DNA of 64,000 nucleotides from JAVBQB01 sp031549265 (GCA_031549265.1 JAVBQB010000002.1:1-64000); one strand, 5' to 3'; shown: positions 54,179-63,447, numbered from the stretch's first letter. The notes: generated by a model from the sequence alone, not told the origin. Made by a program: numbers and translations.

Positions 54179-55699
54179 TTACTTCATTATGAGGCTTTTG
54201 CCGGTCATCTCGGGCGGCTGGTCAAGCTCCATCAGCGCGAGTATGGTCGGCATCAGGTCGCACAGCCGTCCGGACTCCAGCGTGATTTCCCCCGCTCCGC
54301 ACACGATGAACGGAACCGGATTAGTCGTGTGCGCAGTATAGGGCGAAACGCCGTCGTCGTCGATCATGCGCTCTGCGTTGCCGTGGTCGGCGGTGATAAC
54401 AGTGAGTCCTCCGGCGGCAAGCGTCGCGTCGACGACCCGTCCGACACATTCGTCCACCACCTCGACAGATCGGCGCGCCGCGTCAAAGACTCCGGTGTGC
54501 CCGACCATGTCGCAGTTCGCGAAATTGAGCACCACGAGGTCGTATTCGCCCCCGTCTATGCGCTCCACCACCGAGTCAGTCACGGTATAGGCACTCATCT
54601 CAGGCTGGAGGTCATAGATCGCGACCTTGGGCGACGGAACGAGCACCCGGTCCTCGCCGGGATAAACCTTTTCCACGCCTCCGTTGAAAAAGAAGGTCAC
54701 GTGCGCGTACTTCTCGGTCTCGGCAATCCTGAGCTGGCGCAGTCCCAGCCGGCTGAGATACTCGCCCATCGTGTTCTCCAGCGACTGCGGCTTAAAGGCG
54801 ACCGAGACGTTGGGCATGGACGCGTCGTATTGGGTCATGCATACATAGTTTACCGGAATCATGCCGTTTTTACGCTCAAATCCGTCAAATTCAGGGTCGA
54901 CGAACGCCCGCGTGATCTCACGGGCCCGGTCCGGCCTGAAATTAAAGAAGATCACGCTGTCCCCGGCGCGGATCGCGGAGTCCGGATTGCAGATCACCGG
55001 CTCAACAAATTCGTCGGTAACGCCCTCGTCATAGGACTTCCTGATGGCGTCAACCGGATCGGCGTTCGTCCTGCCCTCGGAATACACAAGCGCCGAATAC
55101 GCGCGGACAACGCGCTCCCAGCGGTTATCCCTGTCCATCGCGTAATACCTTCCCGTAACGGTGGCGACACAGCCGGTAAGCTCAGCGCATTTGGCGACTG
55201 CCTCGGCGACAAAATCCGCGCCGGACTTGGGTGTGACGTCGCGGCCGTCCAGGAAGCAGTGGAGATATACTTTTTTCAGCCCGTGTCTGCGGGCAAGCTC
55301 CAGCAGCGCCCAAACGTGGGTATTGTGGCTGTGCACCCCGCCGTCGGACATCAGCCCGAGCAGGTGCAGCGCCGTCCCGTTTTTGACGCAGGACTCGACA
55401 GCGCCGGACAGCGCCGGATTCTCATAGAATTCGCCGCTTAGTATGGCGTTTGATATTCTCGGCAAATCCTGAAAAACAACCCGGCCCGCGCCGATATTGG
55501 TGTGGCCGACCTCGCTGTTGCCCATCTGCCCTTCCGGCAGGCCGACGTCCAGTCCGGACGCCGTCAGGCTGCTGTGTGGATACTGCGATGTAAATTTATC
55601 CAGATTGGGAGTGGCGGCAGAGGTTATCGCGTTACCCGGAGAACGCGGCGCGTAACCGTAGCCGTCCATAATACACAGGGTAATCGGTTTTTTGTTCAT
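54179..55699 (-). CDS. gpmI: 2,3-bisphosphoglycerate-independent phosphoglycerate mutase
   Basis: 506 residues, alkaline-phosphatase-like fold with two Mn ions. CIMDGYG metal site, Ser-containing GNSEVGH loop, SDGGVHSHNTH, HCFLDGRDVTPKS, FNFRPDRAREITR, NFANCDMVGHTG and TADHGNAE are all there. It interconverts 3- and 2-phosphoglycerate. GGGTTGG precedes ATG. It lies 68 bases after tpiA and 276 before eno. Confidence 0.97.
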   Translation of the reverse strand: MNKKPITLCIMDGYGYAPRSPGNAITSAATPNLDKFTSQYPHSSLTASGLDVGLPEGQMGNSEVGHTNIGAGRVVFQDLPRISNAILSGEFYENPALSGAVESCVKNGTALHLLGLMSDGGVHSHNTHVWALLELARRHGLKKVYLHCFLDGRDVTPKSGADFVAEAVAKCAELTGCVATVTGRYYAMDRDNRWERVVRAYSALVYSEGRTNADPVDAIRKSYDEGVTDEFVEPVICNPDSAIRAGDSVIFFNFRPDRAREITRAFVDPEFDGFERKNGMIPVNYVCMTQYDASMPNVSVAFKPQSLENTMGEYLSRLGLRQLRIAETEKYAHVTFFFNGGVEKVYPGEDRVLVPSPKVAIYDLQPEMSAYTVTDSVVERIDGGEYDLVVLNFANCDMVGHTGVFDAARRSVEVVDECVGRVVDATLAAGGLTVITADHGNAERMIDDDGVSPYTAHTTNPVPFIVCGAGEITLESGRLCDLMPTILALMELDQPPEMTGKSLIMK

Positions 55700-55767
55700 C
55701 AGTCCAACCCTAAATCAGCAATAAAGCTGAAAATCAAATGCCGCCTCGATTACGTCTGCCGGAAAAT

Positions 55768-56538
55768 TTATTGATTGGATGCATCGACGATCGCGACAAA
55801 ATCCGCGGCTTTCAGCGATGCTCCGCCGACAAGTCCGCCGTCCACGTCGGGCTGTGCCAGCAGTTCGCGCGCGTTGCCGGCATTCATCGATCCGCCGTAG
55901 AGAATGGTTACCGCGCGCGCGACGCGGGCTCCGTATATGTGCCTGATACATGCGCGTATGGATTCGCCAACCAGGTTGGCCTGCTCGGCGGTCGCCGTTT
56001 TGCCGGTTCCGATGGCCCATACCGGCTCATAGGCGACGACAACGTGCCGCAGCTGGTCGGCAGTGACTCCGGCGAGCGCCGCTTTGACCTGCATGGTGAT
56101 GAGCTCCTCGGTAATTCCCGCCTCGCGCTGCTCAATGGTCTCGCCGACGCAGACGATCGGACGCAGCCCGACCTCAAGCGCCAGCCTGACTTTCTTGTTG
56201 ACCGTCATGTCGGTCTCGCCGAAATACTGGCGGCGCTCCGAGTGTCCGATTACGACATATTTGACGCCGACGTCCTTAAGCATTTCCGCCGAGACTTCGC
56301 CGGTAAACGCGCCGGACTTTTCGTGGTACATGTTCTGCGCGCCGATTGCGATCCTTGTGTCCTTGAGCGCTTTGAGCGCGCCGGGAATGCTGACAAACGG
56401 AACGCACAGTACGACTTCACACCACTTTGACTTGGCGATCTGCGGCTTTAGCTCCTCGATAAGCGCCTTTGTCTCGGAGAGTGTCTTATTCATCTTCCAG
56501 TTTCCGGCAATAATCGTCTTCCGGTATCTTCTGTTCAT
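55768..56538 (-). CDS. tpiA: Triosephosphate isomerase
   Basis: 256 residues. AGNWKMNKT (substrate Lys), GHSERRQYFGE (catalytic His), YEPVWAIGTGKTA (catalytic Glu) and YGGSMNAGNA, GGLVGGASL at the end. It interconverts DHAP and GAP. ATG at 56538 is chosen over the longer frame because AAGGGGC lies just ahead and MNRRYRKTIIAGNWK fits. Its mRNA is preceded by an 11-bp hairpin (56622-56661). Confidence 0.98.
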   Translation of the reverse strand: MNRRYRKTIIAGNWKMNKTLSETKALIEELKPQIAKSKWCEVVLCVPFVSIPGALKALKDTRIAIGAQNMYHEKSGAFTGEVSAEMLKDVGVKYVVIGHSERRQYFGETDMTVNKKVRLALEVGLRPIVCVGETIEQREAGITEELITMQVKAALAGVTADQLRHVVVAYEPVWAIGTGKTATAEQANLVGESIRACIRHIYGARVARAVTILYGGSMNAGNARELLAQPDVDGGLVGGASLKAADFVAIVDASNQ

Positions 56539-56621
56539 AATTTGCCCCTTCAAACATAATATTCTTTCCAGCAAACTCGATTGAAAGCGAATTATCAATA
56601 TAAAAATCCATCATTCGACCA

Positions 56622-56661
56622 GCCTGCCGTCATTCTTTAGACCGCTAATATGACGGCAGGC
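56622..56661 (-). repeat. Hairpin in the pgk-tpiA gap
   Basis: GCCTGCCGTCA and TGACGGCAGGC are perfect complements (11 bp) with an 18-base loop, just after the pgk stop. No U-run follows on the minus strand, so it is not a plain terminator; it could protect the pgk mRNA end or be a processing site. Role is inference. Confidence 0.55.
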
Positions 56662-56683
56662 AAGGAGTTGCGCTGTTTTTTGC

Positions 56684-57874
56684 TTATTTATCGTTCAGGC
56701 AAGCAATCCCCGGCAGCTCAAGCCCCTCAAGGAACTCCAGCGAAGCGCCGCCGCCTGTCGATATATGCGTAATTTTGTCTGCGAAGCCCATCTGCTCCAC
56801 CGCGGCAGCGCTGTCTCCGCCGCCGATGATGCTGACGGCTTTACTGTCGGCGATCGCTTTTGCGACCGTTCGGGTGCCGTGCGCAAACGGCTCGCACTCG
56901 AAAACGCCCATAGGGCCGTTCCAAACCACGGTTCCGGCGTCCTTGATCGCGGCACAAATCATTTTTTCGGCCTCGGGCCCGATGTCCAGACCCATTTTGT
57001 CGTCGGGAATCTTCAGCGCGTCGCAGACCTGGGTAACGGCCGCGGCGTCGATGCCGTCCGCGATGATGCAATCCGGCGGAAGGATGAGCTTCACGCCGCG
57101 GTCATTGGCCTTGGCGATCATTTCGCCGGCCAGCTGGATCTTGTCCTCCTCGCAGAGGGATTTGCCGACGGTGCCGCCTTGGGCCCTGGAGAACGTGTAG
57201 CGCATTCCGCCGCCGATAACCAGCACATCGACTTTGTCAAGAAGGTTTTTGATGACTCCGATTTTGTCGGACACCTTCGCGCCGCCCAAAATGGCCACAA
57301 ACGGACGCGCCGGATCGGCCAGCGCGCGTCCCATGATATCGATCTCTTTCTTGATCAGAAATCCGCAGCAGGCGGGCAGATAGTCGGCGACGCCCGCGGT
57401 GGACGCGTGAGCGCGGTGGGACGAACCGAACGCGTCGTTTACATATATTTCCGCAAGACCGGCAAGCTCTTTCGCAAAAGCCTTGTCGTTCTTTTCCTCT
57501 TCGGCGTGGAAACGGACGTTTTCGATCAGCATAACCTGACCGTCCTTCAGTGCTGCGGCCTTTGCCTTCGCGTCCTCGCCGATAACGTCGGCTGCCATCT
57601 CAACTTTGATGCCCAGCAGCTCGCTCAGCCTGACGGCCACCGGCGCGAGCGAATACTTTTTCTTAAACTCGCCCTTTGGTCTGCCGAGATGTGAGCAAAG
57701 GATGACGCGGGCCTTGTTTTCAATAAGATATTTAATCGTGGGCAGAGACTCCACGATACGTTTGTCAGCGGTTATGTTTCCGTTTTCGTCCTGCGGAACG
57801 TTGAAATCGCAGCGGACGAGCACCCGTTTGCCGGAGACATTGACGTCTTGAATATCCTTCTTGTTGTAATTCAC
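56684..57874 (-). CDS. pgk: Phosphoglycerate kinase
   Basis: 396 residues, normal length. RVLVRCDFNVPQDENGNITADKR-type N-domain, SHLGRPKGE, NVRFHAEEEKND, the hinge and C-domain ATP site GGAKVSDKIGVI, WNGPMGVFE, and GGGDSAAAVE. It makes ATP and 3-phosphoglycerate. Start GTG at 57874 is preferred to GTG at 57886 because GAGGTG lies 9 bases ahead. It heads pgk-tpiA-gpmI-eno. GAPDH (gap), often first in such operons, is not in the window. Confidence 0.97.
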   Translation of the reverse strand: MNYNKKDIQDVNVSGKRVLVRCDFNVPQDENGNITADKRIVESLPTIKYLIENKARVILCSHLGRPKGEFKKKYSLAPVAVRLSELLGIKVEMAADVIGEDAKAKAAALKDGQVMLIENVRFHAEEEKNDKAFAKELAGLAEIYVNDAFGSSHRAHASTAGVADYLPACCGFLIKKEIDIMGRALADPARPFVAILGGAKVSDKIGVIKNLLDKVDVLVIGGGMRYTFSRAQGGTVGKSLCEEDKIQLAGEMIAKANDRGVKLILPPDCIIADGIDAAAVTQVCDALKIPDDKMGLDIGPEAEKMICAAIKDAGTVVWNGPMGVFECEPFAHGTRTVAKAIADSKAVSIIGGGDSAAAVEQMGFADKITHISTGGGASLEFLEGLELPGIACLNDK

Positions 57875-57908
57875 TAAATGTAACACCTCAATTCATCAAA
57901 TCCAGTTA

Positions 57909-57937
57909 ATTATAAATTAACCTACAGGGAAAATCAA
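57909..57937 (-). promoter_or_regulatory. Promoter of the pgk-tpiA-gpmI-eno operon
   Basis: TTGATT (57937-57932), 17-base spacer, exact TATAAT (57914-57909) on the minus strand, about 35 bases before the pgk start. Confidence 0.8.
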
Positions 57938-57999
57938 GCAGAATTATCAATAAAAGTGCGTGCTTTTAAACAAAATGCGGCTGTATCAACACCAATGGA

Positions 58000-58884
58000 T
58001 CATTTTTCCCATTTTCGTCCGGTACCTGAATAAATAACCGCGACCACGTTGGGCCCGGTGTTTGCCGACACGCAGCACCCGATCGGCAGACGCTCAACCG
58101 ACCGCGGCCTGAACGTATCTTTGACCAGCTGCTCAATCTGGTCGACATACGATTCGGGCACGTCTCCGAAAACTATTGTTATATTCTGTTCAGCTTGCTT
58201 GTCAATATACTCATCGAGCAATTCGACCGTCTTCGAAATCACGTTTTTATCGCCGCGCGCCTTGGAGATCACGTCGATATATCCGTCAAAGCACCTCAGA
58301 ACGGGACGGAGACCGAGCGCCTCGCCGATAAAAGCCGCGCCGCCGTTAATGCGCCCGCTCTTGCGCAGGTGTTTGAGCGAAAAGACCAGAAACAGCGCCT
58401 CCATCCGGGAGCACATCTCGCGCATCGACGAAACGATCTCGCCAAATTCCGCTCCGTCACGGCGCATCAGCGCGGCATGGCGCGCCACCTGGCCGTACAT
58501 CATGCTGTAGCCGCGGGAGTCTATCACCTCAATCGGCACTCCCTCGCCGCACTCCGAGTAGTACAAATCACGCCCCACGATGGCGGAAGTGTATGTACCG
58601 CTGCCGGTTGCGGAGATGGTCACGACTATGATATGCGTGGCTCCGCCGGCAACCGCGTTTTTATAGTATTCGAGAAAGGAAACCGGAATAATCTGAGCCG
58701 TTGTCGGGATTTCGTCCAGCTCGGACAGGACTTTGCAAAACTCCCGCGGATCAATCTCGGTAAACTCCGCCCGGGTCACGCCGCCATAAGTAATCATAAT
58801 GGGCAAAACCTCAATGCCCAGCTCGCTGGCCTCGCCGGGAGAAAGGTCGCAGGGCGAGTCCGCGAAAATGTGAATCTTTTGCAA
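58000..58884 (-). CDS. DegV-family fatty-acid-binding protein
   Basis: 294 residues matching DegV/FakB: IFADSPCDLSP at the N-terminus, LPIMITYGG, PTTAQIIP, VTISATGSGTYTSA (fatty-acid carboxylate site), EVIDSRGYSMMYG and the C-terminal GCCVSANTGPN. FakB-type proteins hold fatty acids for phosphorylation by FakA; no fakA is here. Start is TTG at 58884, with GAGGTGA 8 bases ahead. It lies 71 bases downstream of trmL on the same strand. Confidence 0.92.
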   Translation of the reverse strand: MQKIHIFADSPCDLSPGEASELGIEVLPIMITYGGVTRAEFTEIDPREFCKVLSELDEIPTTAQIIPVSFLEYYKNAVAGGATHIIVVTISATGSGTYTSAIVGRDLYYSECGEGVPIEVIDSRGYSMMYGQVARHAALMRRDGAEFGEIVSSMREMCSRMEALFLVFSLKHLRKSGRINGGAAFIGEALGLRPVLRCFDGYIDVISKARGDKNVISKTVELLDEYIDKQAEQNITIVFGDVPESYVDQIEQLVKDTFRPRSVERLPIGCCVSANTGPNVVAVIYSGTGRKWEK

Positions 58885-58955
58885 CTAACAATCACCTCTA
58901 GCATTATGGTTCCGCGAAATACGAGACTCCGTCGCGAAGGGTTACCCGCCGCGGC

Positions 58956-59414
58956 TCAGGCGAGCCCCGGAAAATCCATCTGGCGCAGAGCCTCGAAAGC
59001 GACCGCCGCCACAGCGTTGCCCAAGTTGAGGCTGCGCGCGCCGCCCACCATCGGCAGACGGATCATCCTGTCCGGATAGCGGCCGAGCAGACTTGCCGGC
59101 AGACCGGCGGTCTCCTTGCCGAACATCAGATAGCATCCGTCGGTAAACTCCGCCTGGCTGTATATTTTCCGCGCTTTGGTGGTCAGCAGCCAGAATTCGC
59201 CGGAGTTGCGGTCGAAGAAGTCATCGAGCGACGAATAAACGCTTATCTCGACCAGGTGCCAATAATCCAGACCCGCGCGCTTGACTCTGCTGTCACTGAT
59301 GTCAAACCCGAGTGGCTCGACGAGATGCAGTCTCGATCCGGTTGCGGCGCAGGTTCTTGCTATATTGCCAGTATTCATCGGGATTTCGGGCTCTACCAAA
59401 ACGATATTCAGCAT
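58956..59414 (-). CDS. trmL: tRNA (cytidine(34)-2'-O)-methyltransferase, SPOUT family
   Basis: 152 residues. MLNIVLVEPEIPMNTGNIAR, LHLVEPLGF, LMFGKETAGLP and RSLNLGNAVAAVAFEALRQ are the SAM-knot motifs of TrmL. It methylates the wobble base of tRNA-Leu. The frame is open upstream to 59606, but ATG at 59414 begins the conserved domain. The GGAG is 12 bases ahead, a long spacing, so the exact start is somewhat uncertain. Confidence 0.93.
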   Translation of the reverse strand: MLNIVLVEPEIPMNTGNIARTCAATGSRLHLVEPLGFDISDSRVKRAGLDYWHLVEISVYSSLDDFFDRNSGEFWLLTTKARKIYSQAEFTDGCYLMFGKETAGLPASLLGRYPDRMIRLPMVGGARSLNLGNAVAAVAFEALRQMDFPGLA

Positions 59415-59523
59415 ACGCTGCACTATCTCCACAAAAGGCAACGCACCGCAAATCCCGCGGTATCCGGCATCCGTTTGACGGCTGTCAGGCGCGTCGGACC
59501 CGTTGCCTGAATTCATAAATAGT

Positions 59524-59552
59524 AATATATGATAAAATGGTCGCAATTTCAA
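59524..59552 (-). promoter_or_regulatory. Promoter of trmL (and probably degV)
   Basis: TTGAAA (59552-59547), 17-base spacer, TATATT (59529-59524) on the minus strand, inside an AT-rich island that lies between the divergent trmL and proB genes. The leader to trmL would be about 100 bases. No other gene is seen in 59415-59794. Confidence 0.65.
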
Positions 59553-59683
59553 TAGATATTTCATTTTTTTCTTATAAATTCTAAATATTGATTGTTTTTT
59601 TATCAAAAATGAAAATTATTGGGAAGCATTAGAAATTTGCCTCAGCGTTTGTCATTAAAATATTTCTGTTTGTCATTTTTTAT

Positions 59684-59713
59684 TTGAATGTTAGCGTCCA
59701 TCTGTGTTATAAT
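59684..59713 (+). promoter_or_regulatory. Promoter of proB-proA
   Basis: TTGAAT (59684-59689), 18-base spacer, exact TATAAT (59708-59713) with a TG extension, 80 bases before the proB ATG. No T-box or other riboswitch-like element is evident in the short leader. Confidence 0.8.
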
Positions 59714-59794
59714 GGTTGGCATTACCATTGCGTCCGGGCGGCTCTTTTATTGGCGCTTTATTTTTCCGCCGGGAATGCTTCGAAAGGAACTTTT

Positions 59795-60598
59795 ATGCGA
59801 GGCAAACCACGCAGACTTGTAGTAAAGGTCGGCACATCAACGCTGACGCTGGAATCGGGCGCGCTGAACCTGCGGCGGCTCGACCTGCTGGCACGCGCGC
59901 TTTCCGACATCAAAAACATGGGCTGTGAAGTAATTCTTGTGTCCTCGGGCGCGATCGGCGTCGGCGTATCGGAGCTGCGTCTGCCGGAGAGACCCACCGA
60001 ACTGCGGCTCAAGCAGGCGGCTGCCGCCGTCGGCCAGTGCGAGCTTATGCATATTTACGCGAAATTTTTCGGAGAATACGGGCACAGGGTGGGGCAGATA
60101 CTGCTGACGTCCGAGGATGTCGCGCATCCTGCCCGGCGGGAAAACCTTCAGAATACGTTTGAGGCTCTGCTGGAGCTGGGCGCGATACCTGTTGTCAACG
60201 AAAATGACTCGGTCAGCTTTGACGAGATCGAATCGGGCACGCTGCGCGCTTTCGGCGATAACGACACGCTGTCGGCGGCGGTCGCCGTGCTGACCGGGGC
60301 CGACCTTCTGGTGCTGCTGTCCGATATCGACGGTCTGTTTGATCACGACCCGCACGAGGACACGGGCGCAGTCCTGATCCCGCTTGTGCGCGAGCTCACG
60401 CAGGAAATACTGGAGCTTGCCGGCAGGGCGGGCTCCAGCCGCGGCACCGGAGGAATGCGCAGCAAGCTCAGCGCGGCCAACCTTGTTATGGAAAACGGAA
60501 TTGACATGATTATCGCCTCGGGTGAAGACCCGGGAATACTGTACGATGTCTATGACGGCAAAAAGACGGGGACATTATTTACGGTCAGGGAGGAATGA
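59795..60598 (+). CDS. proB: Glutamate 5-kinase
   Basis: 267 residues, the short form without the C-terminal PUA domain. RLVVKVGTSTLT, ILVSSGAIGVG, PVVNENDSVSF, FGDNDTLSAAVA, LLSDIDGLFDHDP and GTGGMRSKLSAA are all in place. It phosphorylates glutamate in the first step of proline synthesis. ATG at 59795 follows AAAGGAAC; the upstream frame contains the promoter and is ignored. proA begins 3 bases after its stop. Confidence 0.96.
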   Translation: MRGKPRRLVVKVGTSTLTLESGALNLRRLDLLARALSDIKNMGCEVILVSSGAIGVGVSELRLPERPTELRLKQAAAAVGQCELMHIYAKFFGEYGHRVGQILLTSEDVAHPARRENLQNTFEALLELGAIPVVNENDSVSFDEIESGTLRAFGDNDTLSAAVAVLTGADLLVLLSDIDGLFDHDPHEDTGAVLIPLVRELTQEILELAGRAGSSRGTGGMRSKLSAANLVMENGIDMIIASGEDPGILYDVYDGKKTGTLFTVREE

Positions 60599-60601
60599 AC
60601 T

Positions 60602-61846
60602 TTGGTACTAGAAATGGGCAAACGCGCCAAGGAGGCGGCAGGCGTTCTCGCCGTGTGCGGCACCGCGCAAAAGAACAAGGCGCTCGCGGCGATTGCCGAT
60701 GCGCTGACCGAGCGGACAGGCCTTATAGAAGAAGCCAACAGCCGGGACATGAAATCCGCTGAGGAAGCCGGAACCTCTCCCGCGATGCTCGACCGGCTGC
60801 GTTTGGACGCCGCGCGAATCCGCTCCATCGCCGACGCGGTGCGCGAAGTGATAGCGCTGGACGACCCGATCGGCGAGACCGTCAGCATGTCGCGCCGCGA
60901 AAACGGGCTGATAATCGGACGCAGGCGCGTTCCTCTCGGCGTCATCGGCATTATTTACGAGGCGCGTCCCAACGTGACGGTAGACGCCGCCGTGCTCTGC
61001 CTGAAATCGGGCAACGCCGTCATCCTGCGCGGCGGCAAAGAGGCGATCAACTCAAACATCGCGCTCGCAGACATTATGCGCGACGCCGTGAAGTCTGCCG
61101 GACTGCCGGAGGACTGCATACAGCTTGTCAGCGATATTGACAGGAAAACGGCGCAGGAAATGATGGGACTCACCCAATATATAGACGTACTTATACCCCG
61201 CGGCGGCGGCGGCCTGATTAAGACCGTCATGGAAAACGCAAAAGTTCCGGTTATCCAGACCGGCGTCGGCAACTGCCACGTATTCGTCGACGAGTCCGCC
61301 GATACCGATATGGCGGTTTCAATAATCGTCAACGCCAAGTGCTCCCGCCCGTCGGTGTGCAACGCGGCGGAAACCTTGTTGGTGCATGCCGAAACGGCGC
61401 ACAGCTTTCTGCCCCGCGCTTACACGGCGCTGCGCGAGAAAAATGTCGAGCTGCGCGGCTGCCCGGTAACGCGCGCCATACTCGGGGATAAAATAATTCC
61501 GGCCACCGACGAGGACTGGGACACCGAGTTTCTTGACTACATACTGGCTGTGCGCGTGGTCGAGGACTTTGACCAGGCCGTCGCACACATTGCTGCGCAC
61601 GGTTCGGGGCACTCCGAAGCCATCGTAACCTCGGATTACAGCGCGGCGCAGGCGTTTCTCGACCGCGTCGACGCCGCCGCGGTTTACGTCAACGCCTCTA
61701 CGCGGTTTACCGACGGAGGCCAGTTCGGCACCGGAGCCGAAATCGGCATATCCACTCAAAAGATGCACGCGCGCGGCCCGATGGGTCTTAAAGAACTGAC
61801 AAGCACCAAGTTCGTAATTTACGGCGACGGTCAGAGCAGAGTCTGA
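60602..61846 (+). CDS. proA: Gamma-glutamyl phosphate reductase
   Basis: 414 residues. LGVIGIIYEARPNVTVDA, ILRGGKEAINSN, catalytic Cys in NAKCSRPSVCNAAETLLVH, and TRFTDGGQFGTGAEIGIST are all recognisable. It makes glutamate-5-semialdehyde, the second step to proline; proC is not in the window. Start: TTG at 60602, GGGAGGA within the end of proB as SD; the ATG at 60614 would be too far from it. Confidence 0.96.
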   Translation: MVLEMGKRAKEAAGVLAVCGTAQKNKALAAIADALTERTGLIEEANSRDMKSAEEAGTSPAMLDRLRLDAARIRSIADAVREVIALDDPIGETVSMSRRENGLIIGRRRVPLGVIGIIYEARPNVTVDAAVLCLKSGNAVILRGGKEAINSNIALADIMRDAVKSAGLPEDCIQLVSDIDRKTAQEMMGLTQYIDVLIPRGGGGLIKTVMENAKVPVIQTGVGNCHVFVDESADTDMAVSIIVNAKCSRPSVCNAAETLLVHAETAHSFLPRAYTALREKNVELRGCPVTRAILGDKIIPATDEDWDTEFLDYILAVRVVEDFDQAVAHIAAHGSGHSEAIVTSDYSAAQAFLDRVDAAAVYVNASTRFTDGGQFGTGAEIGISTQKMHARGPMGLKELTSTKFVIYGDGQSRV

Positions 61847-61857
61847 GGTTCTAAATT

Positions 61858-63417
61858 ATGCAGTTTTCTGAAAAGCTCAGCGCACTAATGAACATCTACC
61901 GCATCAGCAACATTGTTCTGGCGCGCGGAATCGGCATCGACCCGTCGCTCGTGTCGCGCTGGAAGACGGGCAACCGCCTGCCTGTCCGCGGATCGGGCAC
62001 TGAATCAACGATCGGCTACTTCCTGTCCGGCCGCAACCTGCTCGACCAGGACAAGCGCGCGCTGTGGGAAGTGCTGGGCCGCGAATACTTCGATCCGTCA
62101 CAGGTGGCGGAGGCCATAACAAAATGGCTGAGCGGCAACACGACGCTCGACCAGTCGGCCGATGAGGAGTCGATCGGCGAGCTGGGCGAAACGCTCGCGA
62201 CGCTGACCCGGTTGCTCACCACGCCCGGCATTCCGGTCACATCGTCCGCAGCGCCCGATCTCAAGCCGTTTCTCCAACCCGGCAGTCCGCAGGTTTTCGA
62301 ATCCTTCAACGGACGGCACGGCAAACGCCAGGCGGCGACTAATTTCCTCAGCGCGGCGATATCAGCGGGCAAACCGTCTGACATTTATATAATGAACCAG
62401 GATGACAACCTGTGGATCACCGAAGACCCGGCCTTTGCGAAGCGCTGGATCTCCACGCTGTGCGCCCTGGCTTATTCGGGTACCCGGATACATATGATCT
62501 ACACCATGACCGGCGTTGACTCGGAGTTCCGCCAGCTGCTCGAGGAGTATCTGCCGCTGTTTTCCTCCGGCAGATTTACGCTTTTCCACATCCCGCGCGA
62601 CAGGGTGGAGCTGACCTTCCCGTCAATTTTCGTCGCCAAGGGCGCGGTGGCCATGTGCTCGCACTGCACCGGCGGGGTGAGCAACACGCCTTACACCGCG
62701 CTGTATAAGGGCCGCACCGAGGTCGAACTGTACGAAAAGATTTTCAACACCTACCTTGAGCATACCCGCCCGCTCATCACCGTCGCGCCCGGGCTGGACA
62801 CGCGCTCGTTCATGCGACAGATCATACGGCTGGAGGATCTGCCCGGCTCGTTTGTCTCGATGAAAAACAACCTGAACCCGCTGTGGATGCCCGAGTCCGA
62901 GCTGTTTCAGCTGCTGTCCGACAATATGCCGCTGGAGGAGGTCGACTCCTGCCTTGACCTCTTCGCGAGGCGGCGCGAAAACTTCGAAACCTGTGTGCAA
63001 AACTACCGCTGGGTGGAAATCATGCCGATGCACATCTTCGACGCAATGTGCCAGAACGGCTCCTGCTTCCTGCCGGGATACGAGCTGTTTTCGGTCGATA
63101 ATGTTCATCTTGACTCGCGGGTGCTGGCAGCATACCTCGAAAACCTGCTGAATATTATGGAAACACACCCGAATTTCTGCATTTACCTTGCGAACGACCT
63201 GCCCGACGATCTGGATATCATGCTCAAAGAGGACTACATGGCCTGTTTCTCGGCGTGCACCACGACCCGCGCTTCCATTATGACCGCCGAAACCGGATTC
63301 CTGAAAACAATCGGCACCTGGATGCTCACTCTGCCCGCGCGCCTCGGCGGCGTAACCGCCCGTCAGGCTATACAAAGAGTAATAACTGAGACGCTTAATT
63401 TCGTCCGAGACTATTGA
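61858..63417 (+). CDS. Large protein with N-terminal helix-turn-helix, unknown function
   Basis: 519 residues. The first 45 resemble a Cro/CI-type HTH (VLARGIGIDPSLVSRWKTGN); residues about 50-105 are a second helical region. The rest (about 125-519) is a mixed alpha/beta domain I do not recognise, with IYIMNQDDNLWITED, GTRIHMIYTMTGVDSEFRQ, MCSHCTGGVSN and several Cys. It has no membrane segment. GAGGTT precedes ATG by 7 bases and only 11 bases separate it from proA, so it is very likely in the proBA operon; the next gene follows after 30 bases. It may be a regulator with a large ligand-sensing part. Confidence 0.75.
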   Translation: MQFSEKLSALMNIYRISNIVLARGIGIDPSLVSRWKTGNRLPVRGSGTESTIGYFLSGRNLLDQDKRALWEVLGREYFDPSQVAEAITKWLSGNTTLDQSADEESIGELGETLATLTRLLTTPGIPVTSSAAPDLKPFLQPGSPQVFESFNGRHGKRQAATNFLSAAISAGKPSDIYIMNQDDNLWITEDPAFAKRWISTLCALAYSGTRIHMIYTMTGVDSEFRQLLEEYLPLFSSGRFTLFHIPRDRVELTFPSIFVAKGAVAMCSHCTGGVSNTPYTALYKGRTEVELYEKIFNTYLEHTRPLITVAPGLDTRSFMRQIIRLEDLPGSFVSMKNNLNPLWMPESELFQLLSDNMPLEEVDSCLDLFARRRENFETCVQNYRWVEIMPMHIFDAMCQNGSCFLPGYELFSVDNVHLDSRVLAAYLENLLNIMETHPNFCIYLANDLPDDLDIMLKEDYMACFSACTTTRASIMTAETGFLKTIGTWMLTLPARLGGVTARQAIQRVITETLNFVRDY

Positions 63418-63447
63418 TCGCCTATATATTTCAATCAGAGGTATAAT

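Noticed and set aside
54104..55441. 445-codon plus-strand frame opposite gpmI
   Set aside because: gpmI on the other strand carries every catalytic motif; the plus-strand frame has none and is a GC-rich shadow.
59515..59710. AT-rich island between trmL and proB as a possible foreign insertion
   Set aside because: It has no gene, inverted ends or direct repeats and is explained by two divergent promoters in a GC-rich genome.
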